In this document: positions 15,884 to 23,434 of the stretch, piece by piece
Position numbering within the stretch: the first letter of the stretch is position 1
Layout of the letters: each line of letters begins with the position of its first letter
Assembly (NCBI GenBank): GCA_902613185.1
Contig: CACMGP010000005.1
Span: forward strand, 1-34,103
From: an uncultured Alphaproteobacteria bacterium
GTDB lineage: Bacteria; Pseudomonadota; Alphaproteobacteria; HIMB59
Direction: 5' to 3'
Length of the DNA stretch: 34,103 nucleotides
Position numbers and translations under genes: made by a program
The notes under the pieces: model-generated
The model's database searches: none
Seen by the model: only the letters and a program-made list of their open reading frames with translations
What the model was told of the DNA's origin: nothing

Positions 15884-16444
15884 ATGATTAACTCGAATCA
15901 TTGTCCATCTTTAGTATTAAATGCAGACTACCGTCCACTTAGCTATTTCCCCTTATCCATATGGAGTTGGAAGGATACGGTAAAAGCAGTTTTTCTTGAT
16001 AGAGTTAATATAGTTGAAGAATATGATCAAAAGGTTTCATCCCCATCATTTGAAATAAAACTACCTAGTATTATTGCACTCAAAGATTACATACCACATA
16101 GTCATAAACCTGCATTTACAAGATTTAATGTTTTTTTGAGAGATGATTTCACATGTCAATATTGTAATGATAAATTTTCAACAAAAGAATTAACTTTCGA
16201 TCATTTGATACCTCGTTCAAAAGGTGGTTTGACAAATTGGGAGAACGTTGTGACTGCATGTTCAAAATGTAATTGGACCAAAGGAAGTAGGGATTTAAGT
16301 CAAGTTGGTTTTAAATTGCTTAGAAAACCTAAAGAACCCTCTCAATATTCTTTAAGATTAAAAAGTAAAAATTTCCCTTCTGATTATCTTCATTCGAGTT
16401 GGAGAGATTACTTATATTGGGATAGTGTTTTAGAGAAGGATTAA
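15884..16444 (+). CDS. HNH endonuclease-family protein
   Basis: A 186-residue protein with an HNH nuclease domain in its middle. Cys91 and Cys94 (CQYC) and Cys126 and Cys129 (CSKC) make the structural zinc site, while FDHLIPRSKGG (His107) and the following WENVV form the beta-beta-alpha metal catalytic core. The N-terminal part NADYRPLSYFPLSIWSWK is typical of a widespread, single-copy chromosomal HNH family in proteobacteria. That family is not tied to a restriction system or intein, and its role is unknown. Its end overlaps the convergent coq7 by 4 bases. Confidence 0.9.
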   Translation: MINSNHCPSLVLNADYRPLSYFPLSIWSWKDTVKAVFLDRVNIVEEYDQKVSSPSFEIKLPSIIALKDYIPHSHKPAFTRFNVFLRDDFTCQYCNDKFSTKELTFDHLIPRSKGGLTNWENVVTACSKCNWTKGSRDLSQVGFKLLRKPKEPSQYSLRLKSKNFPSDYLHSSWRDYLYWDSVLEKD

Positions 16445-16998
16445 TATTTTTTAGTTATTTTTATCGCAGTATAGCATAGCTGTTTTATTGTTTTAGATAA
16501 AAGAACATATCCAGTTGTCATTTCAGCTTGGTGCTCAACACCTGTATCATGGTGTTCTAATTCATCTTCTCTAAACTTTTTTACAGTCTTTAATAAATCT
16601 GGTTTTAATTTTCTTTTAGATAGTTCTTTGGCTTGTTCCTCATAGTGTTGGCCAATGACCTCTTCAACAGCAACGGTGCATGCCATGGCAGCTTTTTTCC
16701 CCATTAATGCAGTGCCTAATCCAAGGGCATAACCTGCTAAATTCCAAAATGGAAATAAAGCGGTTGGTTTTACATTCTCTTTTACTATGTACTCATCAAA
16801 AGTAGATTTGTGGATTTCTTCTTGGTCAGCCATCTCCTTAATTTCTTTACCAAATTCTGTGTTTTCTTTGAAAATAGCTAATTGTCCACGATATATTTGT
16901 GTTGCTCCATGCTCACCTGCGTGATCAACTCTGATAATTTCTTCAATTAATTTTTTATCTTCACCGCTAAGTGATTTATTTTTCTTTTTTGTAGGCAT
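16441..16998 (-). CDS. coq7: demethoxyubiquinone hydroxylase Coq7
   Basis: A di-iron monooxygenase that hydroxylates demethoxyubiquinone in ubiquinone synthesis, at the inner membrane face. The 185-residue protein has the two ferritin-like ExxH repeats: VDHAGEHGA (24-32) with Glu29, EEIH (60-63), the second-half EEVIGQHYEEQ with Glu112/113, and DELEHH (145-150). The hydrophobic stretch LGLGTALMGKKAA is the membrane-associated loop. Start ATG 16998 overlaps the end of dsbB by 23 bases; no later Met precedes the conserved region. Its presence implies aerobic respiration. Confidence 0.95.
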   Translation of the reverse strand: MPTKKKNKSLSGEDKKLIEEIIRVDHAGEHGATQIYRGQLAIFKENTEFGKEIKEMADQEEIHKSTFDEYIVKENVKPTALFPFWNLAGYALGLGTALMGKKAAMACTVAVEEVIGQHYEEQAKELSKRKLKPDLLKTVKKFREDELEHHDTGVEHQAEMTTGYVLLSKTIKQLCYTAIKITKKY

Positions 16999-17446
16999 TG
17001 AAAATAATTAATAACAGAAAAGTCATTGAAAACAAGAAGTTATAAACTGATAATGGAATACCGAAGTAAGGTAAATTTGCATCAGAGCATGTGGTAATTA
17101 ATGTATTAGACATTAATTCTTCTTTTAATTTTGTAATATCATTTGGAAGGGTGGCAGCTTCACATCCGGTGTACTCAATTATTCCAAATGTTGTTAAAGA
17201 ATGATAACCGGAAATTCCTAATTCAACAAGAAGCAAAATAGTTAGTAATATATAAATTAAATTGAAATATCTCTTAATAAAAAAATAAAATACACCCAAT
17301 ATCAAAATTGAATAATATGGAACTCGTTGATATACGCACAGTTTACATGGGCTATGACCATATGCATATTGTAATATCAAAGCAAAAGACATAGCTACCA
17401 GTGAAAACAAAAAAACGAGAAATAAAATACTAGTTTGTTTAATCAT
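16976..17446 (-). CDS. dsbB: disulfide bond formation protein DsbB
   Basis: A 156-residue inner membrane protein that reoxidises periplasmic DsbA and passes electrons to quinones. It has four hydrophobic helices and the expected two periplasmic cysteine pairs: Cys34 and Cys37 in PCKLCVYQR, and Cys95 and Cys120 in the second loop. The PCxLCxYQR motif is diagnostic. It overlaps the YqaA gene by 8 bases upstream and coq7 by 23 downstream, so the three are probably one transcript. A quinone-linked dsbB beside a ubiquinone synthesis gene makes functional sense. Confidence 0.94.
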   Translation of the reverse strand: MIKQTSILFLVFLFSLVAMSFALILQYAYGHSPCKLCVYQRVPYYSILILGVFYFFIKRYFNLIYILLTILLLVELGISGYHSLTTFGIIEYTGCEAATLPNDITKLKEELMSNTLITTCSDANLPYFGIPLSVYNFLFSMTFLLLIIFNAYKKEK

Positions 17447-18008
17447 GATAAAAAAATAAATAAATAAAAAAGACTATTACAAGAGGTATGATTATAAAAA
17501 TTAATAGTTTATTTCTTTGTAAAATTTCCATACCTAATTTCCCAAATTGTTTAATGATAAAAGCAATAATAAAAAACCTCAACCCCCTAGATAACAATGA
17601 AAGGAGTATAAAATAGATAAAATTAAATTGAGCATATCCACTTGTTAAAGCTATAACTTTGTAAGGTATAGGTGTAAAACCACCCAAAAAAATAGCAAAA
17701 ATACCCCAATCATTATAGAAATTCATAAATTCACCCTGCTTGCTAATATCAAAATAAGTTTGGACAATATCAAAAATGAAATACCCTATGAAATATCCAA
17801 AAGCGCCACCAATGACTGAAAATATTGTACAATTTAGTGCAGTTGCTAAAAACTTGTTTGGGTTAAAATAAACAATTGGTATTAAAATTAAATCTGGAGG
17901 AATTGGAAAAAAAATACTTTCTATAAAAGCAACTAAAGATAAAAAATATTGTGAATATTTTGATTTAGATTTTTTTTCAACATATATATGTAAATTCTTC
18001 CAAATCAT
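17439..18008 (-). CDS. YqaA/DedA-family membrane protein
   Basis: A 189-residue inner membrane protein of the SNARE-associated/DedA superfamily, YqaA branch. The N-terminal amphipathic part is followed by FIESIFFPIPPDLILIP (about 29-45), GGAFGYFIGYFIF and the signature GGFTPIPYKVIALTSG (about 109-124), which contains the re-entrant proline motif. DedA relatives are implicated in undecaprenyl phosphate or phospholipid translocation, but the YqaA role is not known. It begins with ATG 18008 and overlaps dsbB by 8 bases. It is separated from the Mn transporter by 23 bases. Confidence 0.88.
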   Translation of the reverse strand: MIWKNLHIYVEKKSKSKYSQYFLSLVAFIESIFFPIPPDLILIPIVYFNPNKFLATALNCTIFSVIGGAFGYFIGYFIFDIVQTYFDISKQGEFMNFYNDWGIFAIFLGGFTPIPYKVIALTSGYAQFNFIYFILLSLLSRGLRFFIIAFIIKQFGKLGMEILQRNKLLIFIIIPLVIVFFIYLFFYHD

Positions 18009-18031
18009 ATCGATTAATTAATATTAAGTAT

Positions 18032-19159
18032 TTAACCTATAAGGTAATACCAGAGATAAGCAATTATAATAGCCGGGATCGCACTGTACAGTGTAGCAAC
18101 TATTGCTGCTTTTGCAGATATGGCTATTGCAGGAAAAAGTGCATCACCGTCGTTAGATACAGAGTTTCCTATTTGTGCGGACATAGGAATTTGACCACTC
18201 ACATACATGGATGTGATCATAATTTGAGGACCACAGCCAGGAATAAAACCAATTAGTATAGCCATAAGAGGAATAAATGGACCAAATAGTATTAATGACT
18301 CAAATATTAAACCATTAGTTGATAAATCTATTAATTCGTAGATAACAAATGAAATAATGACCCAAACAGTAACAAAGCAAGTTGTATCTACAACTTTTCT
18401 ATAGGAATTTTCATGTATTGAAGCCATTTGAATATCTGTTAATGGATTCAAAACCCACAACAAGACACAGTATATCGCCAAAATAAATGCCATTACTTCA
18501 ACCACATTAATTCCAATAAAATTAAAGTTTAGTTCAATGTTAAAAGCATTTAACATTCCCAAAATAAATCCAGGTGCTAAAAATAAAAACCAAATATAAT
18601 AAAACTTATTTGATATTTTGTTTTTAGGTAATTGGGCTGTGTTTACATTCTTATTAATTTTATTTTGTAAAAAATTTTTTGTAAAAGGTTGAGCAACATA
18701 TCCAGAAATTATGCCAACTATAAAGGTTACTGGTAGTATGATTAAAGCAGCCTGGGGTTTTGTTGCAATGAGAAGAAAAGCTGCATCGCCCATAGTGCTA
18801 ATAAGTGCTGCGAGCACACCTCCAAAAGAAACTACTTTTCTAGTGAATAAGCTCATTACCATTATTGCTCCACCACAACCAGGTATAACTCCTAACATAG
18901 AGCAAATGGGAATTTCAAATTTCTTATTTTGTAAAATTAATTTTTGTAAATTAAAATTTCTCTTTTCAAGAATAACGAATAGAAGAAGTGTCACTCCAAC
19001 AAAGCTAGATACAGCTATGTAAGCGTCACTCGATGATGAAATTAAAATATTTCTAGTCTGTTCAGAAAATAAAAGAAGGAGAATACATATAAAGAGGAAA
19101 ATTTTTGAAAATCTTAAATATTGAAATTTTCTACTTAATTCTAATACTAATTCTGTCAT
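18032..19159 (-). CDS. putative manganese transporter (10-TM exporter family)
   Basis: A 375-residue polytopic inner membrane protein of the putative 10-TM heavy-metal exporter family (ArsP_2), often labelled putative manganese transporter. Two homologous repeats are visible: GVIPGCGGAIMVMSLF (90-105) with TMGDAAFLLIA (122-132), and GFIPGCGPQIMITSMY (304-319) with NDGDALFPAIA (336-346). The acidic and cysteine residues of both repeats could line a metal path, which is an inference. Divergent neighbour mntR and the palindrome between them support a role in Mn handling. Export is the family expectation, but direction is not proven. Confidence 0.8.
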   Translation of the reverse strand: MTELVLELSRKFQYLRFSKIFLFICILLLLFSEQTRNILISSSSDAYIAVSSFVGVTLLLFVILEKRNFNLQKLILQNKKFEIPICSMLGVIPGCGGAIMVMSLFTRKVVSFGGVLAALISTMGDAAFLLIATKPQAALIILPVTFIVGIISGYVAQPFTKNFLQNKINKNVNTAQLPKNKISNKFYYIWFLFLAPGFILGMLNAFNIELNFNFIGINVVEVMAFILAIYCVLLWVLNPLTDIQMASIHENSYRKVVDTTCFVTVWVIISFVIYELIDLSTNGLIFESLILFGPFIPLMAILIGFIPGCGPQIMITSMYVSGQIPMSAQIGNSVSNDGDALFPAIAISAKAAIVATLYSAIPAIIIAYLWYYLIG

Positions 19160-19161
19160 TT

Positions 19162-19177
19162 TTTAGCCTAGGCTAAA
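19162..19177. promoter_or_regulatory. probable MntR operator
   Basis: TTTAGCCTAGGCTAAA is a perfect 16-bp palindrome in the 92-base gap between the Mn transporter and mntR. Its half-site, with TAGCC/GGCTA, resembles operators of the DtxR/MntR family. It ends 2 bases before the transporter ATG, so it covers that gene's leader and probable ribosome binding region, and lies 74 bases before the mntR ATG. Binding by the adjacent MntR is inferred. A role as an RNA hairpin cannot be ruled out. Confidence 0.65.
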
Positions 19178-19251
19178 CAATATAGATATAACTAAATATT
19201 AGTCAAACAATTCTTTACTTTTAATTGTTAACAAAATAGATTGAACCGGCT

Positions 19252-19659
19252 ATGAAAAACACTAGATCTAGTGAGCCATATCAATTTTCAAATATCAGAA
19301 GTCAAAATAAGAACGAAATATTAGAGGATTATGTTGAGGCTATTCAAGAAATTTTAAAAAATAAAGGTGATGTTAAAAATGCTGATTTAGCTCAACATTT
19401 TGGTGTGTCACAAGCTACTGTTAATAAAAATTTGAAGCGTTTAATAAGTTTCAATTTAGCAAAATCTGAACCATACCGCTCGATTTTTTTGACAGAAAAG
19501 GGAGAAAAATTAGCCACACAGTCAAAACAAAAGCATGAAATTGTTTATAATTTCTTAATTAAGTTAGGTGTCTCCAGAAAGACAGCAGAAAATGACAGTG
19601 AAGGTATTGAGCATCATGTTAGTGATGAAACATTAAAGTTAATGAAAAAATTTAAATAA
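19252..19659 (+). CDS. mntR: manganese-responsive regulator MntR
   Basis: A 135-residue DtxR-family repressor of the proteobacterial MntR type. The winged helix-turn-helix is at about 42-82, with NADLAQHFGVSQATVNKNLKRL. All six metal-ligand positions of Bacillus subtilis MntR (D8, E11, H77, E99, E102, H103) find matches at the same spacing: D26, E29, H95, E117, E120 and H121. This supports Mn(II) sensing. It is divergent from the Mn transporter and shares an intergenic palindrome with it. Its stop directly abuts that of the convergent permease with no gap. Confidence 0.93.
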   Translation: MKNTRSSEPYQFSNIRSQNKNEILEDYVEAIQEILKNKGDVKNADLAQHFGVSQATVNKNLKRLISFNLAKSEPYRSIFLTEKGEKLATQSKQKHEIVYNFLIKLGVSRKTAENDSEGIEHHVSDETLKLMKKFK

Positions 19660-21228
19660 TTATTTTTTCGTCTTTGACAACATTCTTTTTTCTAGCACGT
19701 TATCGAATAAATAAATTATGATAGATAGAAAACAAATAATTGTTAAAGCATGCAAACTTCCGTATTCAAACATTTCATTTGATGAATATTCGTAAAGGCT
19801 AGTAGCAAGTGTATCGAAATTAAAAGGTCTAAGTAGTAAAGTAATAGGCAACTCTTTTACAGTATCGACAAATACTAAAAAAAATCCTGCTAATATACTC
19901 AACTTTACCTGAGGCAAAATTATTCGAAAATATGTAGTTGACGATTTTCTTCCAATTAATCTTGAGGCATCATCAATTGATTTTCCAATTTTTTCCATCC
20001 CTGAGTCTAAAGAATTATTTGATAAAGCAATTAATCTAATTATTAGAGCTAAGGACAAGCCTAATAAAGTGGTAGATAAAGATAATGTTGTTAATCGATC
20101 AAAATAAAATAAAAAGAAAAGCACTCCTAAAGCTATTACTACACCTGGTATTGCATACCCAATGTTTATTATTTTTTTATAATAAATAATGTGATTTTTA
20201 CTAGTGTATCTTGAGTAAAAACTAATAAATACTGAGATTATAGCACATCCAATTCCAGCAATAACTCCAAGCATGATTGAATTATATAGTGAGGTAAAAT
20301 AGTTATCAAAATCAATAAAATTTAAATTATTAAAAAATGTATAAATTACAAAAATAAGAGGCAGAATAAAGCCAAACAAAATAGGTAAGACTCCTAAGAT
20401 TAATGCAATTATTCCAATGAACTTTCCTAATTTATATTTTGACCACTGAATATTTTCATACGTATTATTATTGAATTTCCTTTTACCTCTTAATTTTTGC
20501 TCAAAAAAATATAACAAACCCATTACTAAAATAATAATTAAGGCCAATAGGAAAGCTAAAGGTAAGTCATTTAATATTGCTATATAATGAAAAACTCCAA
20601 CTGAAAGTGTTTGTAAACCAAAAAAATCTGCAACACCAAAATCATTTACTGTTTCCATCAAAACTAATGCTAGTCCCGCAGCTATTCCAGGTAGGGCCAT
20701 GGGTAAACCAATTTTAAAAAAACATTGATAGGGATTTTTACCAAGAGTTTTTGCAGCCTCTATATATCTTGTTGAGAAATTTATGATTGCAATCCTAGTT
20801 AGGATATAAACATATGGAAAAAAAGATAAAGAAATTATTAGCGAAGCTACAATACTATTTCTTATTGAGAAACCATCATAAAACAAAAATTTGAGAGTTA
20901 TAAAACCACCTGGCTCCAAAATTTCGGCATAAGTATATGCTGAAATATAGGCTGGAACTGCTAAGGGCAGTATTGTAAATATTTGTAGAAATTTTCGCCC
21001 CCAAAATTCGGTCATTGTATTTATCCATGCCAATGGCACACTGATGATTGTTGTAAAAATACTTACCATTACTATGAGTTTAGTAGACCCAATTAAATAT
21101 CTATTAATGTAAAGCTCATTGGTTAAAAAAATTGCACTCAAACCATTTGTTATAACTAAGGCTATAGGGGTAAGTAGTAAGAAGCTAATTAATAAAAAGA
21201 AAAATAATTTAAATAAATTTACTTTCAT
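19660..21228 (-). CDS. iron-type ABC transporter permease
   Basis: A 522-residue inner membrane protein made of two fused permease halves, as in FbpB/SfuB Fe(III) permeases. Each half carries an EAA loop for the ATPase: EAAKTLGKNPYQCFFKIGLP (first half) and DDASRLIGRKSSTTYFRIIL (second half). About twelve hydrophobic helices fit this layout. Neither the binding protein nor the ATPase is in the window, so they must be encoded elsewhere. The start ATG overlaps the LysE-family stop as ATGA (21225-21228). Ferric iron is the likely substrate by family, but thiamine or other substrates are possible in this fold. Confidence 0.86.
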   Translation of the reverse strand: MKVNLFKLFFFLLISFLLLTPIALVITNGLSAIFLTNELYINRYLIGSTKLIVMVSIFTTIISVPLAWINTMTEFWGRKFLQIFTILPLAVPAYISAYTYAEILEPGGFITLKFLFYDGFSIRNSIVASLIISLSFFPYVYILTRIAIINFSTRYIEAAKTLGKNPYQCFFKIGLPMALPGIAAGLALVLMETVNDFGVADFFGLQTLSVGVFHYIAILNDLPLAFLLALIIILVMGLLYFFEQKLRGKRKFNNNTYENIQWSKYKLGKFIGIIALILGVLPILFGFILPLIFVIYTFFNNLNFIDFDNYFTSLYNSIMLGVIAGIGCAIISVFISFYSRYTSKNHIIYYKKIINIGYAIPGVVIALGVLFFLFYFDRLTTLSLSTTLLGLSLALIIRLIALSNNSLDSGMEKIGKSIDDASRLIGRKSSTTYFRIILPQVKLSILAGFFLVFVDTVKELPITLLLRPFNFDTLATSLYEYSSNEMFEYGSLHALTIICFLSIIIYLFDNVLEKRMLSKTKK

Positions 21229-21821
21229 AAAATTATATAAAAAACACAGCCTAGCAACAATAGAGCCATGACTCTATTAAAATAAATAATTTTTCTTTTA
21301 TCATTTAGATATTTTCTAAATGAGTGTCCAATAGCAGCCCAAACTACAGCACTAGTTGATGTTGAAATTATAAAACAAATAAAAATTAAAATAAATTCTT
21401 CTAGATATGAGAATTTATTTTGTATAAAAATTGCAGAACTAGACATGGAAACACTTACAGCTTTAGGATTTATTAATTGAAAAAAATAAATATCTCTAAA
21501 TGTAAATCTTCTTTTATTATTATTGTCTGAAAATTCAGTTGAAATAAAAATTTTATAAGCCAGATAAGTTAAGAAGATAGTGGCTACAATTTTTATAAAA
21601 TTCTTAAAATTTGGATAGTTTTCATAAATCTCTCCTATTCCTAACAAGCAAAGAGTTAAAACCGATAAAAATCCAAAAAAAACACCTAACATAAGTGGAA
21701 TTGTTGCTTTAAAACCATAATTAACAGCGTTTGTTGAAAGAATTATATTATTGGGTCCCGGTGTAATGGCAGCAGTCATTGCAAAAGTGAGTATGGGCGC
21801 CATAAAGTAAATGTATTCCAA
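21225..21821 (-). CDS. LysE/RhtB-family exporter
   Basis: A 198-residue inner membrane protein of the LysE family, which exports amino acids or related small molecules. About six helices are visible. The N-terminal AAITPGPNNIILSTNAVNYG (17-36) with PGPNN is the family motif, and FQLINPKAVSVSMSS is the second conserved point. The substrate cannot be told. It is translationally coupled to the downstream iron-type permease. It is divergent from tRNA-Leu, with about 97 bases between. Confidence 0.88.
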   Translation of the reverse strand: MEYIYFMAPILTFAMTAAITPGPNNIILSTNAVNYGFKATIPLMLGVFFGFLSVLTLCLLGIGEIYENYPNFKNFIKIVATIFLTYLAYKIFISTEFSDNNNKRRFTFRDIYFFQLINPKAVSVSMSSSAIFIQNKFSYLEEFILIFICFIISTSTSAVVWAAIGHSFRKYLNDKRKIIYFNRVMALLLLGCVFYIIL

Positions 21822-21873
21822 AGTATCGAGATATTATTCTTAAATTTAAATAAATACACAATTAGTTATCAAT

Positions 21874-21900
21874 TTGCCTAATTTGTCTTAATAATATAAG
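21874..21900 (+). promoter_or_regulatory. possible tRNA-Leu promoter
   Basis: TTGCCT (21874-21879) and TATAAG (21895-21900) lie 15 bases apart and end 18 bases before the tRNA. The spacing is short of the optimum 17, and such matches arise easily in AT-rich DNA, so support is weak. The position is sensible for a tRNA with a short leader. Confidence 0.28.
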
Positions 21901-21918
21901 TAAATAAGATTATTTTAA

Positions 21919-22004
21919 GGCGTTGTGGCGGAATGGTAGACGCGCCGGATTCAAAATCCGGTGAGGGCAACCTCGTGAGAGTTCGAGTCTCTCCAGCGCT
22001 ACCA
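21919..22004 (+). tRNA. tRNA-Leu (CAA anticodon)
   Basis: The 86-base class II tRNA folds by eye. The acceptor stem pairs GGCGTTG (21919-21925) with CAGCGCT (21994-22000), including G1-U72 and U5-G68 wobbles. The anticodon stem is CCGGA/TCCGG, and the loop places CAA at 21952-21954, reading UUG leucine codons. A long variable arm GAGG-GCAA-CCTC and a T-arm GAGAG-TTCGAGT-CTCTC follow. Discriminator A73 and the CCA end are encoded. It lies 15 bases upstream of a flavin reductase-like gene and may be cotranscribed with it. Confidence 0.95.
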
Positions 22005-22019
22005 ACAACAAATAAAGCT

Positions 22020-22490
22020 ATGAAAAATATTAAAAATTTAACGGCCGTTTTCTCATTATTTTCAACAGGTATTACGATTGTAACAAATGGAACAAATAGA
22101 AAACAATTTTTTGGTTGTACAGTCAACTCTTTCTCAAGCCTTTCTCTGGTCCCTCCAAAGTTTTTATTTTGTCTTGGAAATGAAAATTTAAATTTAAAAA
22201 GTTTTAAATTAAATAGTCCTTTAAATATAAATTTTTTAGCTAAATCTCAACTTAATTTATCAAATAAATTTGCTGGATCATTAGAGAAGAGGTGGGTAAA
22301 GACAAAATATAAAATTGCGAATAATAAAGTTCCTTTCTTTCCGGAGTCTTTGGGACTATTAGAGGCAAAAGTTGAAAAAAAAGTTAAATCAGGTGATCAT
22401 ACAATCATCATATGCTTAATAACAAACTGCATAAAATTAAATTCAAAAAAACCCCTAATTTATTATAAGAGCAAATATCACACCGTTTAA
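22020..22490 (+). CDS. flavin reductase-like domain protein
   Basis: A 156-residue cytoplasmic protein of the flavin reductase-like (FMN-binding split barrel) family. Residues 9-20 (AVFSLFSTGITI) and the segment FGCTVNSFSSLSLVPPKFLFCL (about residues 31-52) match the family pattern of a GxTxNSFxSxSxxPPxxxxC loop that holds the flavin. Members reduce free FMN/FAD or form monooxygenase partners. The open frame upstream to 21933 lies in the tRNA and is not coding, so ATG 22020 is the start. It lies just before ribF, which makes FMN and FAD. Confidence 0.85.
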   Translation: MKNIKNLTAVFSLFSTGITIVTNGTNRKQFFGCTVNSFSSLSLVPPKFLFCLGNENLNLKSFKLNSPLNINFLAKSQLNLSNKFAGSLEKRWVKTKYKIANNKVPFFPESLGLLEAKVEKKVKSGDHTIIICLITNCIKLNSKKPLIYYKSKYHTV

Positions 22491-22498
22491 TTCTTTCT

Positions 22499-23434
22499 AT
22501 GAAATATATCAATAGTAGTTTTGAAGAAATTAATATCGATGAAAAGCTGTGTTTAACAATAGGTAATTTTGACGGTATTCACAAAGGCCATCGAGAGATA
22601 ATTAAAAACTTAATACAAAAAACTAACATGTCAAAATCTAAATCTGCTATTTTATCATTCACACCGCATCCAAAAATTTATTTTAAAAAACAAAATAATT
22701 TTATGATTAATTCTCAATTAAAAAAAAAAGAGATTTTAGAGAGCTTAGGTTTAGACTATTTAATTGACTTACATTTTAATGAAAAATTTACTCAACTAAA
22801 TCATTTAGAATTCGAAGATAAAATTTTATTAGGAAAACTTAATGCCCAAAAAATTTTAATAGGGAGAGACTTCCAATATGGAAATCAAAGAAAAGGAAAC
22901 ATAGAGACCTTAAGAATATTTTGTGAGAAAAATAATATTCAACTTAACGAAATTGATCTCATTTTCGATGAGCAAAATAATAACAAAATTTCTTCAAGTA
23001 AAATAAGAGAAAATCTTAATTTAGGAAATATTGAATTAGCAAATAAAGATTTGAAAAGAAAATTTAGTATTTCTGGTAAAATTATTAAAGGTGATCAAAG
23101 AGGTCGTTCAATTGGTATTCCCACTGCCAATATTGAGTACCCTCTCAATACAATAATTATTCCATATGGTGTCTATGCTGTAGAGACCACGATTGATGGA
23201 AATACTTATTTTGGTATTGTTAATTTTGGTGTAAGACCAACCTTTAATAAAGAAAAGCCAATTGTTGAGGCCTATTTGTTTGATTTTGACAATAATATTT
23301 ATGATAAAAATATAGAATTATTTTTTTATAAACAGATTAGACAAGAGAAAAAATTTAATGGTATAAAAGAATTATTAAATCAAATCAATTTAGATATCGC
23401 TGAAGCAAAAAAAATATTAAACTATGGAAATTAA
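22499..23434 (+). CDS. ribF: bifunctional riboflavin kinase/FAD synthetase
   Basis: A 311-residue enzyme that makes FMN and then FAD from riboflavin. The N-terminal adenylyltransferase domain has GNFDGIHKGH (22-31), with the HxGH nucleotidyl motif at 28-31, and SSSKIRENL near 175. The C-terminal kinase domain has GDQRGRSIGIPTANI (about 200-214) and YGVYAVET, followed by NFGVRPTF, all diagnostic. It starts 8 bases after the flavin reductase stop and overlaps ileS by 11 bases. ribF-ileS-lspA is a widely conserved order. Confidence 0.96.
   Translation: MKYINSSFEEINIDEKLCLTIGNFDGIHKGHREIIKNLIQKTNMSKSKSAILSFTPHPKIYFKKQNNFMINSQLKKKEILESLGLDYLIDLHFNEKFTQLNHLEFEDKILLGKLNAQKILIGRDFQYGNQRKGNIETLRIFCEKNNIQLNEIDLIFDEQNNNKISSSKIRENLNLGNIELANKDLKRKFSISGKIIKGDQRGRSIGIPTANIEYPLNTIIIPYGVYAVETTIDGNTYFGIVNFGVRPTFNKEKPIVEAYLFDFDNNIYDKNIELFFYKQIRQEKKFNGIKELLNQINLDIAEAKKILNYGN

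Noticed and set aside
19206-19229. Inverted repeat AACAATT/AATTGTT upstream of mntR
   Set aside because: AT-rich 7-bp arms with a 10-base gap are likely by chance here; it does not resemble the palindrome at 19162-19177.
21933-22019. Upstream extension of the flavin reductase frame
   Set aside because: It lies inside tRNA-Leu and its 3' flank; the protein homology begins at ATG 22020.
21878-22126. Open frame on the - strand across the tRNA
   Set aside because: It is antisense to the tRNA and to the flavin reductase-like gene, and is a common false gene call over class II tRNAs.
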